Of a DNA stretch of 64,000 bases, positions 21,368 to 34,493 are shown in pieces. The stretch covers positions 1,216,001 to 1,280,000 of the forward strand of contig OX940863.1 in the NCBI GenBank assembly GCA_954871525.1, in the 5' to 3' direction. This stretch comes from Parietaria judaica. Its lineage: Eukaryota > Streptophyta > Magnoliopsida > Rosales > Urticaceae. The notes beneath the pieces were generated by a model. The model was not told where the DNA came from. It ran no database searches and saw only the letters and a program-made list of their open reading frames with translations. Numbering within the stretch: position 1 is the first letter of the stretch; every line of letters starts with the position of its first letter. The translations under genes and the position numbers were made by a program.

Positions 21368-22063
21368 ATGTCTCAAAAACGGAAGGCGCCGGAGTCAAAA
21401 TCCCCGGCGGCCACTCTAGCGGAGCAAGAGCTCGCCCTCTACGCCGTGATCCGAAGCAAGGGCGACATGGGAATCTGGACGCTGCACATGAAGAGAGAGA
21501 CGGGATTCAATGACAACGTGGTCTCGAAGTGCGTCAAGTCCCTCCTGGCCAAGAAGAAGATCAAAGAGGTCCAGACCATCCAGAACAAGAAGCACAAGCA
21601 CTACATGGCCTCCGAGTTCGAGCCGGCGAAGGAGATCACGGGCGGCGCCTGGTACGTCGAGGGGAAGCTCGACACGGAGTTCATCAACGTGCTCAAAGAC
21701 CACTGCACCAAGCTCATCCACAAGCAGCGGGTCGCCACGCTGGAGGGCATCATGGAGGCCGTCCGCCGCAGCGGCGTCTTCACGGTCGAGTTCACGAGCC
21801 AGCAGATCGAGGAGATCGTGACGGCGCTGGTGCTGGACGACGAGGTCGTGGAGCTCAAGAGCAACGGGATGGGGGAGTTCGAGCGCGTCCCGGTGGGGAA
21901 AGTGTGCTACAAATGCACCAAGAAAGTAGGCACGGGCGAGCCCAGGCGCGGGGCAATGGCTTCCATCCCGTGCGGGGTTTGCCCCGTCATAAGCCTTTGC
22001 TCGCCGGACGGGATTATCTCTCCGAAGACATGCAAATACTACTCTGATTGGTTGAATTTCTGA
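21368..22063 (+). CDS. RPC6: RNA polymerase III subunit RPC6 (RPC34/RPC39 family)
   Basis: A single coding exon of 231 residues. The start at 21368 is chosen because it follows an acceptor (TCCTTGCAG) by two bases; an upstream in-frame ATG at 21293 lies in the 5' UTR intron. Winged-helix segments follow (LALYAVIRSKGDMGIWTLHM; VVSKCVKSLLAKKKIKEV), then GGAWYVEGKLDTEFI. The C-terminal cysteines 202, 205, 211 and 222 fit the 4Fe-4S site of the family. The subunit belongs to the RPC3-RPC6-RPC7 subcomplex that opens promoters of tRNA and 5S genes in the nucleus. The coding region is clearly more GC-rich than the surrounding DNA. Confidence 0.9.
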   Translation: MSQKRKAPESKSPAATLAEQELALYAVIRSKGDMGIWTLHMKRETGFNDNVVSKCVKSLLAKKKIKEVQTIQNKKHKHYMASEFEPAKEITGGAWYVEGKLDTEFINVLKDHCTKLIHKQRVATLEGIMEAVRRSGVFTVEFTSQQIEEIVTALVLDDEVVELKSNGMGEFERVPVGKVCYKCTKKVGTGEPRRGAMASIPCGVCPVISLCSPDGIISPKTCKYYSDWLNF

Positions 22064-22740
22064 GCCATTGTTGTTTGTATTGTACTACACTGCTGTCACT
22101 TAAAACTGGTTTCTCAAAGATTGCCCATATAAAAAAGTGTGTTGCTTAGAGTTTGATGAGATAAACACATGTGATAAATTTTAATGCATATTTATATTAA
22201 TCGGGCAAAGTGTAAAAGCAACTTTTAAGTACATAATAATGCGATCAAGTTTATAAAGAAAAAGAGTAATGCCCCTCCAACTTTCTATGTTGATGCATTT
22301 TTTCCTTGGAAATTGGTCTTAAATATTATTAAAAAATCGTGCTACATTTCCTTCCACGTGTTTAACACGAGCGCAAGCGAATATATTACGAATACGAGAC
22401 TATTATGATTTAAAAAAATATATATTTCGGTGAAAGTCTTACAAAATTAATTTTTTTTAAAGAAATTTGATTTTAGTACTCTCAAAACGGTGTATTGCAT
22501 AAATATATAAAATTAAAAAAAAATTGCATCAATATTAATATGTAGGATTAAAGTGCTACTCATAAAATTTTAACAAGTATTACTGTAAAGATTAAAACTG
22601 AGTGGGCAAACTGCACCAATATTTAAAACTCAGGATAAATCACTGCTAATTAATGAAATAAACTTTTATATCAGTTATTACAAGGTAAAAATAAAATAAT
22701 AGAAAAAGGTAAAAGATTGACCCTTCCATTTCTTTAAAAA
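22064..22740. other. AT-rich spacer between RPC6 and ATS3
   Basis: Very AT-rich with A/T homopolymers. Apart from presumed 3' UTR and promoter sequence, nothing recognisable. Confidence 0.5.
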
Positions 22741-22830
22741 AGCCCCAAACCCCTCGTGTGTTATCTTATTTTGTCGGAACTCTTTCAAAAACGAATATAC
22801 AGAGAGCGAAGAATCTCCAAAGGTCCATCA

Positions 22831-23483
22831 ATGGCGAAGGCCTTCGTTCTCGTCTTCTTCTTCGTCTTCCTCCTCGCCTTCTCCCCCGCTGATTCCAGAA
22901 CCTCCATTCTCCCACAGCCCCAAGCCCTCCAAGCTTTCGAGCCCCGTAACGCCACAGCTCAGGTAACGCCATCAACAACAACACTACATTCCCAAATTGT
23001 TTTATTGATTCCCCGTTCTCGGCAGAATCAAGGATATTGCTCGTACACAGTGGCGATCAAGACGAGCTGCTCCTCGACGAAGCACACTCGCGACGAGATC
23101 AGCCTCGCGTTCGGCGACGCCTACGGAAACCAGGTACTGAATTCAAAACCTAATCAAGCGAAAGCCAGACTGATCGTGATCGTGATCGTGATCGTGAGCT
23201 GAAATCGCGTGTGCGTTAATCGGAGGAGCAGGTGTACGCGCCGAGGATCGACGATCCCCGGTCGAGGGCGTTCGAGCGGTGCTCGACGGACACGCTCGAG
23301 ATAGCGGGGCCGTGCGCGCACCAGATCTGCTCGCTGTACGTGTACCGGTCCGGGTACGACGGGTGGAAGCCGGAGACGGTGAAGGTGTACGGGTACAACA
23401 CCAAGGCAGTGACGTTCTACTACAACGTCTTCGTCCCCAACAACATCTGGTACGGCTTCAACTTCTGCGGTTCCTACGCTTGA
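22831..23483 (+). CDS. ATS3: Embryo-specific protein ATS3-like, secreted PLAT/LH2-type protein
   Basis: CDS join(22831..22962,23026..23133,23232..23483), 163 residues, both introns phase 0. The N-terminus is a clear signal peptide (MAKAFVLVFFFVFLLAFSPA, cleavage near 20-22). The mature protein has the ATS3 pattern YCSYTVAIKTSCSSTKHTRDEISLAFGDAYGNQVY with conserved cysteines, then FERCSTDT, CAHQICSLYVYRSGYDGWKPE and a C-terminal NFCGSYA. The family is known as embryo- or seed-expressed secreted proteins with a PLAT/LH2-like beta sandwich; the biochemical role is not established. An in-frame ATG 75 bp upstream is rejected because the signal peptide begins at 22831. Introns are short and exon 3 is GC-rich. 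Confidence 0.88.
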
Positions 23484-24600
23484 GATCATACGTACGGCGT
23501 CGTTTTACGTTTCTTGTTATGGGAAGTTTCTTGTGTGTTTGCTTTATGGTGGTTGTATCTATACATACATATCATAGTGCTCTTTTCATATCACAATAAA
23601 GATTGAAGTAACAGAGGAACGCATGAAGCTTGTTATTGTTATCGAGTCAGTTTCTAGGACCGGTCCTGAGTTGGTCGTATTTGGACGGATCCTAGGTTCA
23701 AGGAAATTTTCGGGACTTATAAAGTATTTAAAAAGTAATTTTTCTCGTAATTATTGATATCCGAAATAACATGTAAAATAAAATAAAATTGGAGCGTTTG
23801 AATTTAGGGGTTCGAAGCACTGGCCTTGCTCGCTTATGGTCAGATTTTATCTGGTTTTTAGATGATAAAAAAACTTGTCGGTAAGATAAAGACGCGTGGT
23901 ATTTGAGATATTTTCTAAAGACATAATTGTTGACGTAAACGACATTAATTTTGGGTAAGAGGAGTTCTAATTTTGTTAAATAAGTGTGTACGACATTGTT
24001 TTTTTTTTTTTAAATCAATATAAACGACAAGTAAAAACCGAATGGGCGTGGCCAATCGAGTAGTTTACAAGGTAATGCAGCCCGACCCGAGCCCATTAGA
24101 AGAAAACAAGCTTAAAAATCAATTGGTTTGTGGGAAAACAAGATTAAAATTAGGTCGGAGCTCACTGACCATGTCGCCAAACACAAATATTGGATCCTTA
24201 ATCAAGTACCTGAAAAAGATTAAATTTATTAATTAAAATTAATGAGATTCTTGATGACATATATCAGTCGAGAATAGCTTATTGCTGCTGCCTTTTGACA
24301 TTGAAGGATAGAATCAAGCGAACTATGATACATATTCTTGTATTTACCATGTGAGTGAATCAATAAACGCAAAAGGACATAGCCCAACTTCTACAAAAAA
24401 TATATCACGACGATTTTCTTAAATTCAACATAATTTTATCAAGAAACGACAGCGATATGTTTCATTTCCACACAAGTCATAATCATTTACCTATGAACGA
24501 CAGCACAAACGACATTTTACAAATTTCCACAAATGCCCTCATAATTTAGAAGTGAATCACATGCGCGCCGAGGTCATTTTCGTCCACGTATTTTAATATC
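23484..24600. other. Intergenic DNA between ATS3 and UAP56
   Basis: No gene is seen. It contains four exact AAACGACA octamers (near 23937, 24022, 24443 and 24506), a poly-T tract at 24000, and the UAP56 promoter at its right end. Confidence 0.5.
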
Positions 24601-24717
24601 CTCCTCTCTCTCCCCAAACTCACTCTCAAAATCGCGATTCCAGATCTCCAGGGTTTATGCCAAACCCTCTCGTCTCCTCTTTCTCTTTGTATTAGGTCTC
24701 GATCTGGTTTCGCCACA

Positions 24718-24753
24718 GAGAAGAAGAAGAAGAAGAAGAAGAAGAAGAAGAAG
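24718..24753 (+). repeat. (GAA)n microsatellite in the UAP56 5' UTR
   Basis: About 12 GAA units in the leader, upstream of a probable 5' UTR intron (24778-24879). GAA/CTT repeats are common plant 5' UTR elements. Confidence 0.85.
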
Positions 24754-24881
24754 CTCTCGCCAATTTCTAGCTCACAGGTGGAGAGCCTGGAAAAAGCCCT
24801 TGCAATACTTCATTACTTGTGTGAATTTTCGAAATTGCTGTTTTTTCGCGAAACCCTAACCCTAGAATTTCGTTGTCAGGG

Positions 24882-27799
<2,918 letters not shown>

Positions 27800-28248
27800 T
27801 GAACTCGTTCCATATTTAGAAGCCCGCAAATCAGATTCGTAGCAAGTAGCGGCAAGCTTTGGATTCCGTTGGCAGCCAATTTTTATTTTGTGGCCGGATT
27901 TTGAATGTAGAAGTTAGTACCTCTCAGAATAGCGGATCTTTATTTGTTTTCGTTAGACATTTAAATGTGGGTTTGTCAGCGTGGTTCTGTTTTATGCGAT
28001 TTTTCGGGTCTATGATTGACGCAACATATTTTATAATTCTTCTAGCTCTTTCCAAGTATTAGTATTTATTTTTGACTTTTTATTATTACTCGGATATGCT
28101 TATGTGAGATAACACTCGAGTAAAGAGAAAACTCGAAAAATATGAGTAACATAAAATACAGAAAAATTTCCGTAAATTAATATGGCTGCGACTAGATAAT
28201 TTTATTTTATTATTGAAATTATTAATTTATCAAGTAATAATTTAATAT
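27800..28248. other. UAP56 3' region and AT-rich spacer
   Basis: Presumed UAP56 3' UTR, then AT-rich DNA up to the inverted-repeat element. No gene is seen. Confidence 0.5.
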
Positions 28249-28256
28249 ATTACTTA

Positions 28257-28635
28257 AGGGTTCATGACGGTGAAAATACCTAAAGCTTGGTCAAAGAATC
28301 CCTCGTGTATTCAAAGTCTAAAGTGATGACAAAAGTACTCAAAGTCACATTTAGGGCGTTGACCTCTCCATTCTCGTAACGCAATTAAGTTACCCGTTAA
28401 CTATGGCTATGTGGACAAACGTGGATTGCTGACATAACAATTTTTCGTCACTTGGACGAGCCACATCAACCTCATTTACGACAAAACAACGAACTAAACC
28501 CCTAATTGGGCTCGTCCACGGGGCAAAAAATTATTATGCCAGCATCCCATAGTTATCCAAGTGGCCAGCATCCCATAGTTATCCAAAAAATTATTATGCC
28601 AGCATCCCATAGTTATGCGCTACGAGAATGGAGTG
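28257..28635. mobile_element. Left part of a TIR DNA element split by the Tat retrotransposon
   Basis: Begins AGGGTTCATGACGGTGAAAA. Its first 111 bp match, inverted and diverged, the segment 41288-41400. An 8-bp duplication ATTACTTA sits outside both ends (28249-28256 and 41401-41408). The interior carries three copies of a 20-bp GCCAGCATCCCATAGTTATC unit (28537-28612) and a smaller palindrome (CCATTCTCGTAACGC, with GCGCTACGAGAATGG). It has no coding capacity and is best read as a non-autonomous element. The 8-bp duplication suggests hAT, but the terminus is not a typical hAT end. Confidence 0.7.
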
Positions 28636-29621
28636 TGATGACGTGTTTTCACACACCAACAGTCGCGTGAATTGTGAATGGGATTTCGATTTGATATTGC
28701 TGAATTTTGTGGATTCTGACCTCCGCGTCGTCAATACTTTAGACGGTGACAAAAAATAAAAATGAAAAGAAAAAGATTAGAACACCGAGGTTTTTTAGAG
28801 AGGTTCGTCCCAATGCGGTAGTTGACTACGTCCTCTGTATGTTTATTGCTTTTTGAAAGGCGATCAACCGAAACCACAAGCCAATTTCTGGTAGATCTAA
28901 AGTAAAAGATGAAAAGCTCTAGAAAATACAAATCTCTCTGTTCTCTCAGAATCAATGCTTGCGTGCGTATGATGGGGTCGTCTTCTTGCTTTTATAGGCT
29001 CCTAGTTTCTGCCCGTTGAGAGTGTACGTTGGTGATGGCTTCGAGTTCGGAGCTTGGTTTGCTGTCGAGCTGACACGTAGGCCACGTTCTGAGAGATTTG
29101 CGTAGTGGTGGACTTTGACTTGTCGTCGTAGGATTTGAATTTAGATCGTGGCGATTTTCCTGGTCGGGCCTTGAGGGTTTGAATTGAGGTGGTTGACTTG
29201 GTCTGCCCGTGTTCGGATGTTTCGCATGCTTCTGCTCGGATCCCTTTGTTGACAATCTCTGCCCGGGATGAGCTTTTGGGTTCTTCAGGTCGGTTAATTT
29301 GTTTGATGTTTGGATTTTGACAAGTGTTGGTTGTCTTGAAGTAGGATCTTCGAGTTCAGCTCGGGGTTTCTTTCCTCGGAAGGCTTTGCTCGGATTCCTT
29401 TTAGGCATTCTCTGCTCGTGGTGAACTTCTTGCCTCGTGGGTTCTTTGGTTCTGTTCGGACCAGAACATGGTCAAATGTTCATTTGGGCCTCTGGGCTTC
29501 GTGGTTTATAAGCCCATTTTGCATAAATATTCAATTATATTCATGACTTAATTAATTTGAACCATTAATTTAATTAATGATCTCATAATTCCTATTTAAG
29601 GAACGAATTTGCACATCAACA
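28636..29621 (-). repeat. 3' LTR of the Tat element (986 bp)
   Basis: In element orientation it starts TGTTGATGTGC and ends CACGTCATCA. Differences from the partner LTR that I can see are at about 28687, 28992, 29396 (one extra base) and 29553. Confidence 0.92.
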
Positions 29622-30401
29622 GATAGCCCCCTACTATAAAAAATATGAAATATTATTTATAGTATAAATTTGACAAAATCATGTAAAAATTCGTGATGAA
29701 AATTAATTAAATTCACGGAGTCAGATATTTTGTGACTTTTGCCGCAAAAATAAATTAATTTAAGGACACTAGAATTGTTTTCATGATAATATCTTATTCT
29801 CCAGGGGTTGGGGTGCAATTTCTTTTGAATTTGAAATGATTTCGAACTTTTTTGGAGAGAGCAGTTACGACACGTGTCGATTTGCTCGAGATTAGAAGAA
29901 GAAGATAGCCTCTTCGACTTCTGCTGACTTGGTCAGCTCATCATTACGCTGACGTGTCATGATCTGGGAATTGATCCCAGTCGTTGGATGGTTTCGGCGC
30001 GAGAATCGAGGGAACCCTAGCTTTGCGATTCGGGTCGAATTTCGATTATAAAAACACTTAAAAAGTGTTTCTTTGCAGAAGTCCAATCAGCCTTAAAAAC
30101 TCTGCTTGGTTGTGTCGCTTCAAATTCCAGGTAACTGTTCCTCTTCCTTTTTAAGTCTCTCCCTCTTCTTTTTTACTTTCGCATTCGTGACGAGAGAGAA
30201 GCTTTTTTCTCCGCCATTGTCGTTCTGCAACCTCGAGCAATATTGTCCTAGGGTCTCCAGGTTTTTCTTCTTTTCCTGTATTTCCTTTCCTGGGTTCTAG
30301 GATTCGTTGTTATTTTTCGACCGGGACTAGGTGTTTTTTGGGTTTGAGATTGTGTGGTGATTTGGGTTTGACTTTTTCTGGGTTTCTTGGTATATGCGTT
30401 C

Positions 30402-30440
<39 letters not shown>

Positions 30441-30464
30441 TTTTTTTTTTTTTTTTGCGAAAAA
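29622..30464 (+). promoter_or_regulatory. Leader and promoter region of the antisense gene of the Tat element
   Basis: Next to the 3' LTR lies the element's polypurine tract (complement of TAGCCCCCTAC, 29624-29634). A TATAAAAA box at 30047-30054 lies on the plus strand, about 410 bp before the ATG of the opposite-strand gene. A possible 5' UTR intron donor (CCAG/GTAACT, about 30129) follows. Together these look like a Pol II promoter firing away from the LTR and against gag-pol. Confidence 0.5.
30404..30456 (+). repeat. C37-T16 homopolymer junction before the antisense gene start
   Basis: 37 consecutive C are followed by 16 consecutive T, ending 8 bp before the ATG at 30465. The complementary strand is a G37 run able to form quadruplexes. 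The exact length may be affected by sequencing error. Confidence 0.85.
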
Positions 30465-33417
30465 ATGGCTGATGGCAAGAAGAGTAAGGCTAAGGGTTCG
30501 ATTTTGGTTTCGGAATTCCTTCAGACTGATTCTCCTAGGTCTAGGCTGAGGGAAGTGGATATTCCTCGACTCAGATCGGAGTATGGTATTCCAGAGTCTG
30601 TCCCTCTTCGGGTTCCAGATTCTGATGAATTTGCGGACTCGATCAAAGATGATTGGGTTTGCATTTATGAGAGGTATTTTCAGGATTGTGGGTTGAGATT
30701 TCCGATTCCTAAGCCTATTCTTAGGTACGTGAACCAGTTAGATATCTCTTTGGCTCAGTTGAGTCCGAATTCCTATAGGATTTTGCATGCTTATCTGGTT
30801 AGATGTAGGGAGGAAAGTTGTAATTTCTCGCTGTTCGACATGCTTGAAGTTTTTTCGGTCAAGAAAAATTCTAGGGCTGAGGGTAGGTTTTACATTTCGG
30901 TCAAAGGTCATAAGGGTGATTTTATTAGAGGCATCCCGAACAAGGATGATGGATGGCAGGACAAATATTTCTTTTTTAAGCCTTGCTCGGGGTTCTTTGG
31001 TACTTGGGATTCCTATGTGAATAAATGGGCTCATAGTATTGGTAATCTTCAATAGTCTTTTGCTCGGGTTTAAATCTTGTTCGCTTCCTTTTTCTGATAT
31101 TTGCTCGTTGTGTTTTTCAGATCGGAAAGGAAAGAAGACAAGGTCGAAGCCTCTTGGGGAGGAGTGGATTGCTAAGAACGAGGTTCTGTTCCCTGAAGGT
31201 GGTATTAAGTGGAAGGCTCTTACCGAGGAGAGATTTATTGCTTCTGGGGTTTGGCATCCTGGGCCCAGTTGCACCTTTGTTGAATACGATCAAGGCTCAA
31301 GCAGTTCCGAGGAAGAAGGTAGATTTCTAAACTGCTTATTATTTTCTGAATATTTACTAATAGGTTCTGCTCGTCAGATATGACTGGCGAGCTCAACTAC
31401 CGAGAATTGAGGGCTCAGCGAGCGGCTGCCAAGGTTGCTGTGTCCGGAAAAGGGAAGGAGAAAACCACTCAGGTGGTCGGAAAGGTTCCTGATCGGGCCA
31501 AAGTGGTCCCGGGAAAAGGGAAAGAGAAAGTCACTCATGTGACCGAGAAGGTTTCTGCTCGGCCCGAGGTGGCCAAAGGAGTGAAGAAAATCTCCGAGAA
31601 AGCTCTGGGGGTTCCTAAGGAGGGGGAAACCCAAGGGTCGGTTCCTACTTTGCCCGCAGGGGAACCCAGGGCAACTCTCAGCCCGAAGGTTGCGTCGGAG
31701 CAGGTCCTGGAGGGGACTGTTCTTTCGGCAGCAGAACAAGAAGCTGCTCGGGCTGTCGCAGAGAGGGAGTTCGTCTAGATTTCTGACGAAGAGCCGACTC
31801 TGGAGCCGACCAAAGTTTCTGAACCCCTGCCCGCTTCTGGGCTCGCTCCGGCTGAAGTCGCGAGCCCGCAGAGCCAGGGTAAGCGGGTTCGCTCTGCTAA
31901 GGAGGATGTGGCTCGTAAGAAGTCGAAAGGAGATGACCCTCGAGGGGTTGGAGGTGAAACTACGACCAAAACTTTTTCCGAGGTGCTTCAATCTAGCAGC
32001 GCCAAACCTCCACCTCAAGGTTCGGGGAAGAAAGGAGTTGTTCATAAGAAGACGGCTGGTCGCGATCGGGTCTTGCTCGGGAACATCTCCGATCGGCGCA
32101 CGGAGAGAACGGGTCGTGAGATTCAGCCCGCCCGAACAGAGAGTTCAGACCCTCACCCTCAGGTTAAGAGGGTCGCCAAGGTCGCCTGGTATGGCGAGAA
32201 GGGTCTTCACGAGGCTCCCAAGGTGGCTGGGAACTTGATGAAGCAACTGACAAGCGGGGGAATTTCTCTCGTGAGGGACGAAGATGTTTCTCAGCCTCGG
32301 GCATACAATGCTTTCGCTGCTATTCATGCCAAGGTAAATGAGGTACTTTTATCACGCTTTCTTTTCTGTCGCGCGCTTTTTTTTATATATTTTCTATTTT
32401 TGTTGGCAGCTCGGAGCATATGCCAACGAGATGGTTCTCAGATATGAGGTCGCGCTCAGAGAGCTTAAGGAGAGGCTGTCCGTGGCCGAAGGGGATGGGA
32501 TCAAGGCCGATCTGGCTGAGAAGGAAAAAGAGCTAGCCCGGGTGAACGCCGAGCTAGAAAAGAGTTCTGGGCAGTTGGCGCTGAGGAACAAAGAGGTCCT
32601 CGAATTGAAGCGCTCGGTCGGGGTGAGGGACCAGAAGATTAAGGCCTTGGAGATTACCGAGGTGGACCTTCGGGAGAAACTGGTCAATGCTTCCGCTATG
32701 GTCTCCGAGGCCCAGACGGCCGAGAAGACGGCTCTTGCACTGCTTGCCACCTCTGATGCTGCATTGGGCCGGGCTAGGAACAGCATGAGGGAACTTCGCG
32801 AAGAGATGATCGCATTGAAAGTGGATCATTCTTACATCCAGGACAAGCTGACTGCGGCTCGGGCGAAGGCGGCTGCTGAGAAGGAGGCCGCCAAGGCTGC
32901 TCGGCGCAAGTATCGCAAGCGCGTGCAGCAAAGAGACGCGGTGATTGCTCACCACGAGAAGATTGCGCACGATACCAAGATCCTTCATCAGGTTGAGGGC
33001 AACGTGGCTATCATTGGTGAGATACTCGAAGGTAAACTCACCGACTTTTCGGGCGAGCTGGAAATTCTCACGGAGGATAAGTCTACTTATGAAGACCTCC
33101 TGGCCGGGCAACCGGCACCCGTGGTGGACTCTCCAGCTCTCTCTCCCGAGTTCGACCTGACCGAGGGTGCTGGTCTTGCAGATCCCGAGCCGAGCTTAAA
33201 CACTGCGATCCTCCCGGAAGAGAATGCCTCTACTGTGCCGACCTTGAGTGGACCAACCCAAATCGAGTCTGAGGTTACCCCGTCTGAAGACAACCCGATT
33301 TCGACCGAGCTGAACCCATCCGAGCCGAGTGTACATCTCCCGACCACATCGAGCGCGACCGAGCTGAACCCGATCGGGCCGACCCAGCAAGTGGAGACTT
33401 CTTCCGACGCTGCCTAA
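30465..33417 (+). pseudogene. Opposite-strand extra gene of the Tat element, four exons, one nonsense codon
   Basis: join(30465..31041,31121..31318,31378..32333,32410..33417) keeps one frame across three GT-AG introns and would encode about 912 residues, apart from a TAG at 31776-31778. The N-terminal third (LRSEYGIPESVPLRVP through FFKPCSGFFGTW) resembles the domain annotated in plants as putative gypsy-type transposon protein. Exon 3 is a low-complexity Lys/Glu/Pro-rich linker and contains the stop. Exon 4 begins with a long coiled coil (about 32430-32780; LSVAEGDGIKADLAEKEKE onward) and ends in an acidic Thr/Pro/Ser tail. Extra ORFs of either orientation are known in Tat elements; function unknown. 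The frame continues cleanly past the stop, so the nonsense change looks recent. Confidence 0.75.
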
Positions 33418-34493
33418 AGAAGGCAGCCGTCTCTGAGCCTGTTGCTCCTTTTTCCCTTATTTTTGAATATTGAACATTGTTTTTTCCCGTGGTTAGGGCC
33501 TTATTTCGGGCAGGTTATGGGACCTGAACCCTTTTTTTTTTTTTTTGTAACTCTTTCGTCTTTTTGCAAGTACTCTGCCCGTGGCTAGGGCCTTTTATAA
33601 TAATTTGATCTTTTTTGTGAAAATTGTCCTGGAAAATAAGTTGCTATATATATATATATTATTTTTTAAATACATAGCTGTCTTTTGTAAACGTTGTGAA
33701 TAATATTCCGATGCTTCTACTTTATGAAGCTTTTGATCGGAGTATTCGATCAGGATATTTTTGTCAATTTTCAGATCGGATATTCCGATTCTATTACATG
33801 TGTTAGGAAAAAAAGAGGTTTGATACGATCTAGCTTATACGAGTTCAAGAATAGCTAAAAATGGAATAGGATTCGTAGTACCTTGGGGAGTAGATGCTTG
33901 TTTGTTCGGCACCATTCTTCGAGTAGCTCCGTAGTAAGTTTCCGAGACCGAGCTAGGTGCGGGAATTTTTAAAGAAGATTTGATAGGGTTAGGTACCTTG
34001 GTAAGTGTCACTTGCAAAGATGGGGTATGGTACCCGGGCAAGTATGTTACTCGCAAAGAAAGGGTCTGGTACCCGGGCAAGTATGTTACTCGCAAAGAAA
34101 GGGTCTGGTACCCGGGCAAGTATGTTACTTGCAAAGAAAGGGTCTGGTACCCGTTTGGATGCCAGGACCTGTTGTTCTGGACTTGAATGGTTTCTATCAA
34201 TCTAATAGCTCATGTAGATTTTGCTATGATTTACTTAATAATGAATTCAAAAATGAAATGAATTCTTTTTTGAGAGTGGGATCACTTACTTGTGTTGGGA
34301 TAGTGCTCGGGAGTTCTTTTGAAGTTGAAATTCTTCCTTAGGTTTGATATCCTTATCTCGGGAGGCAGGGGCATGCAGGGTCGTTGGGTTTGTTGGGGCT
34401 GCGTTCGGTCGTCTTTTGGCCGAACTGCCTACGTACCCCATTCTCTGGGGATCAAGCCATTACGTAGTTCATGGGAGGTCAATCTCTGACCTT
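33418..34493. other. Spacer between the convergent antisense gene and pol
   Basis: No coding region. It contains poly-T tracts (33533-33546), a short TA run (33646-33659) and the 39-bp tandem repeat. It must contain the 3' ends of two converging transcripts. Confidence 0.6.
34028..34155. repeat. 39-bp tandem repeat, 3.3 copies
   Basis: Units begin TGGTACCCGGGCAAGTATG at 34028, 34067 and 34106; a fourth, partial unit begins at 34145. They differ by one or two bases. The unit length is a multiple of three, but no real gene covers it. Confidence 0.92.

Noticed and set aside
21510..22047. Alternative frames of 103 and 172 codons over RPC6
   Set aside because: Arg/Ser- and Arg/Gly-rich products of a GC-rich frame shift. 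The RPC6 frame carries the conserved domains.
22756..22830. Upstream in-frame ATG for ATS3
   Set aside because: It would bury the signal peptide, which must be N-terminal. The ATG at 22831 is preferred.
30387..30464. Longer N-terminus of the Tat antisense gene through the poly-C tract
   Set aside because: It would encode a poly-Pro/poly-Phe run created by homopolymers. The ATG right after the tract is a better start.
34000..34160. The 39-bp repeat and similar arrays as a CRISPR array
   Set aside because: Units are directly abutting without unique spacers, and the window is plant nuclear DNA.
34005..34341. Overlapping plus-strand frames over the 39-bp repeat
   Set aside because: They are open in all three frames only because the unit length is a multiple of three and lacks stops. 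No conserved protein is present.
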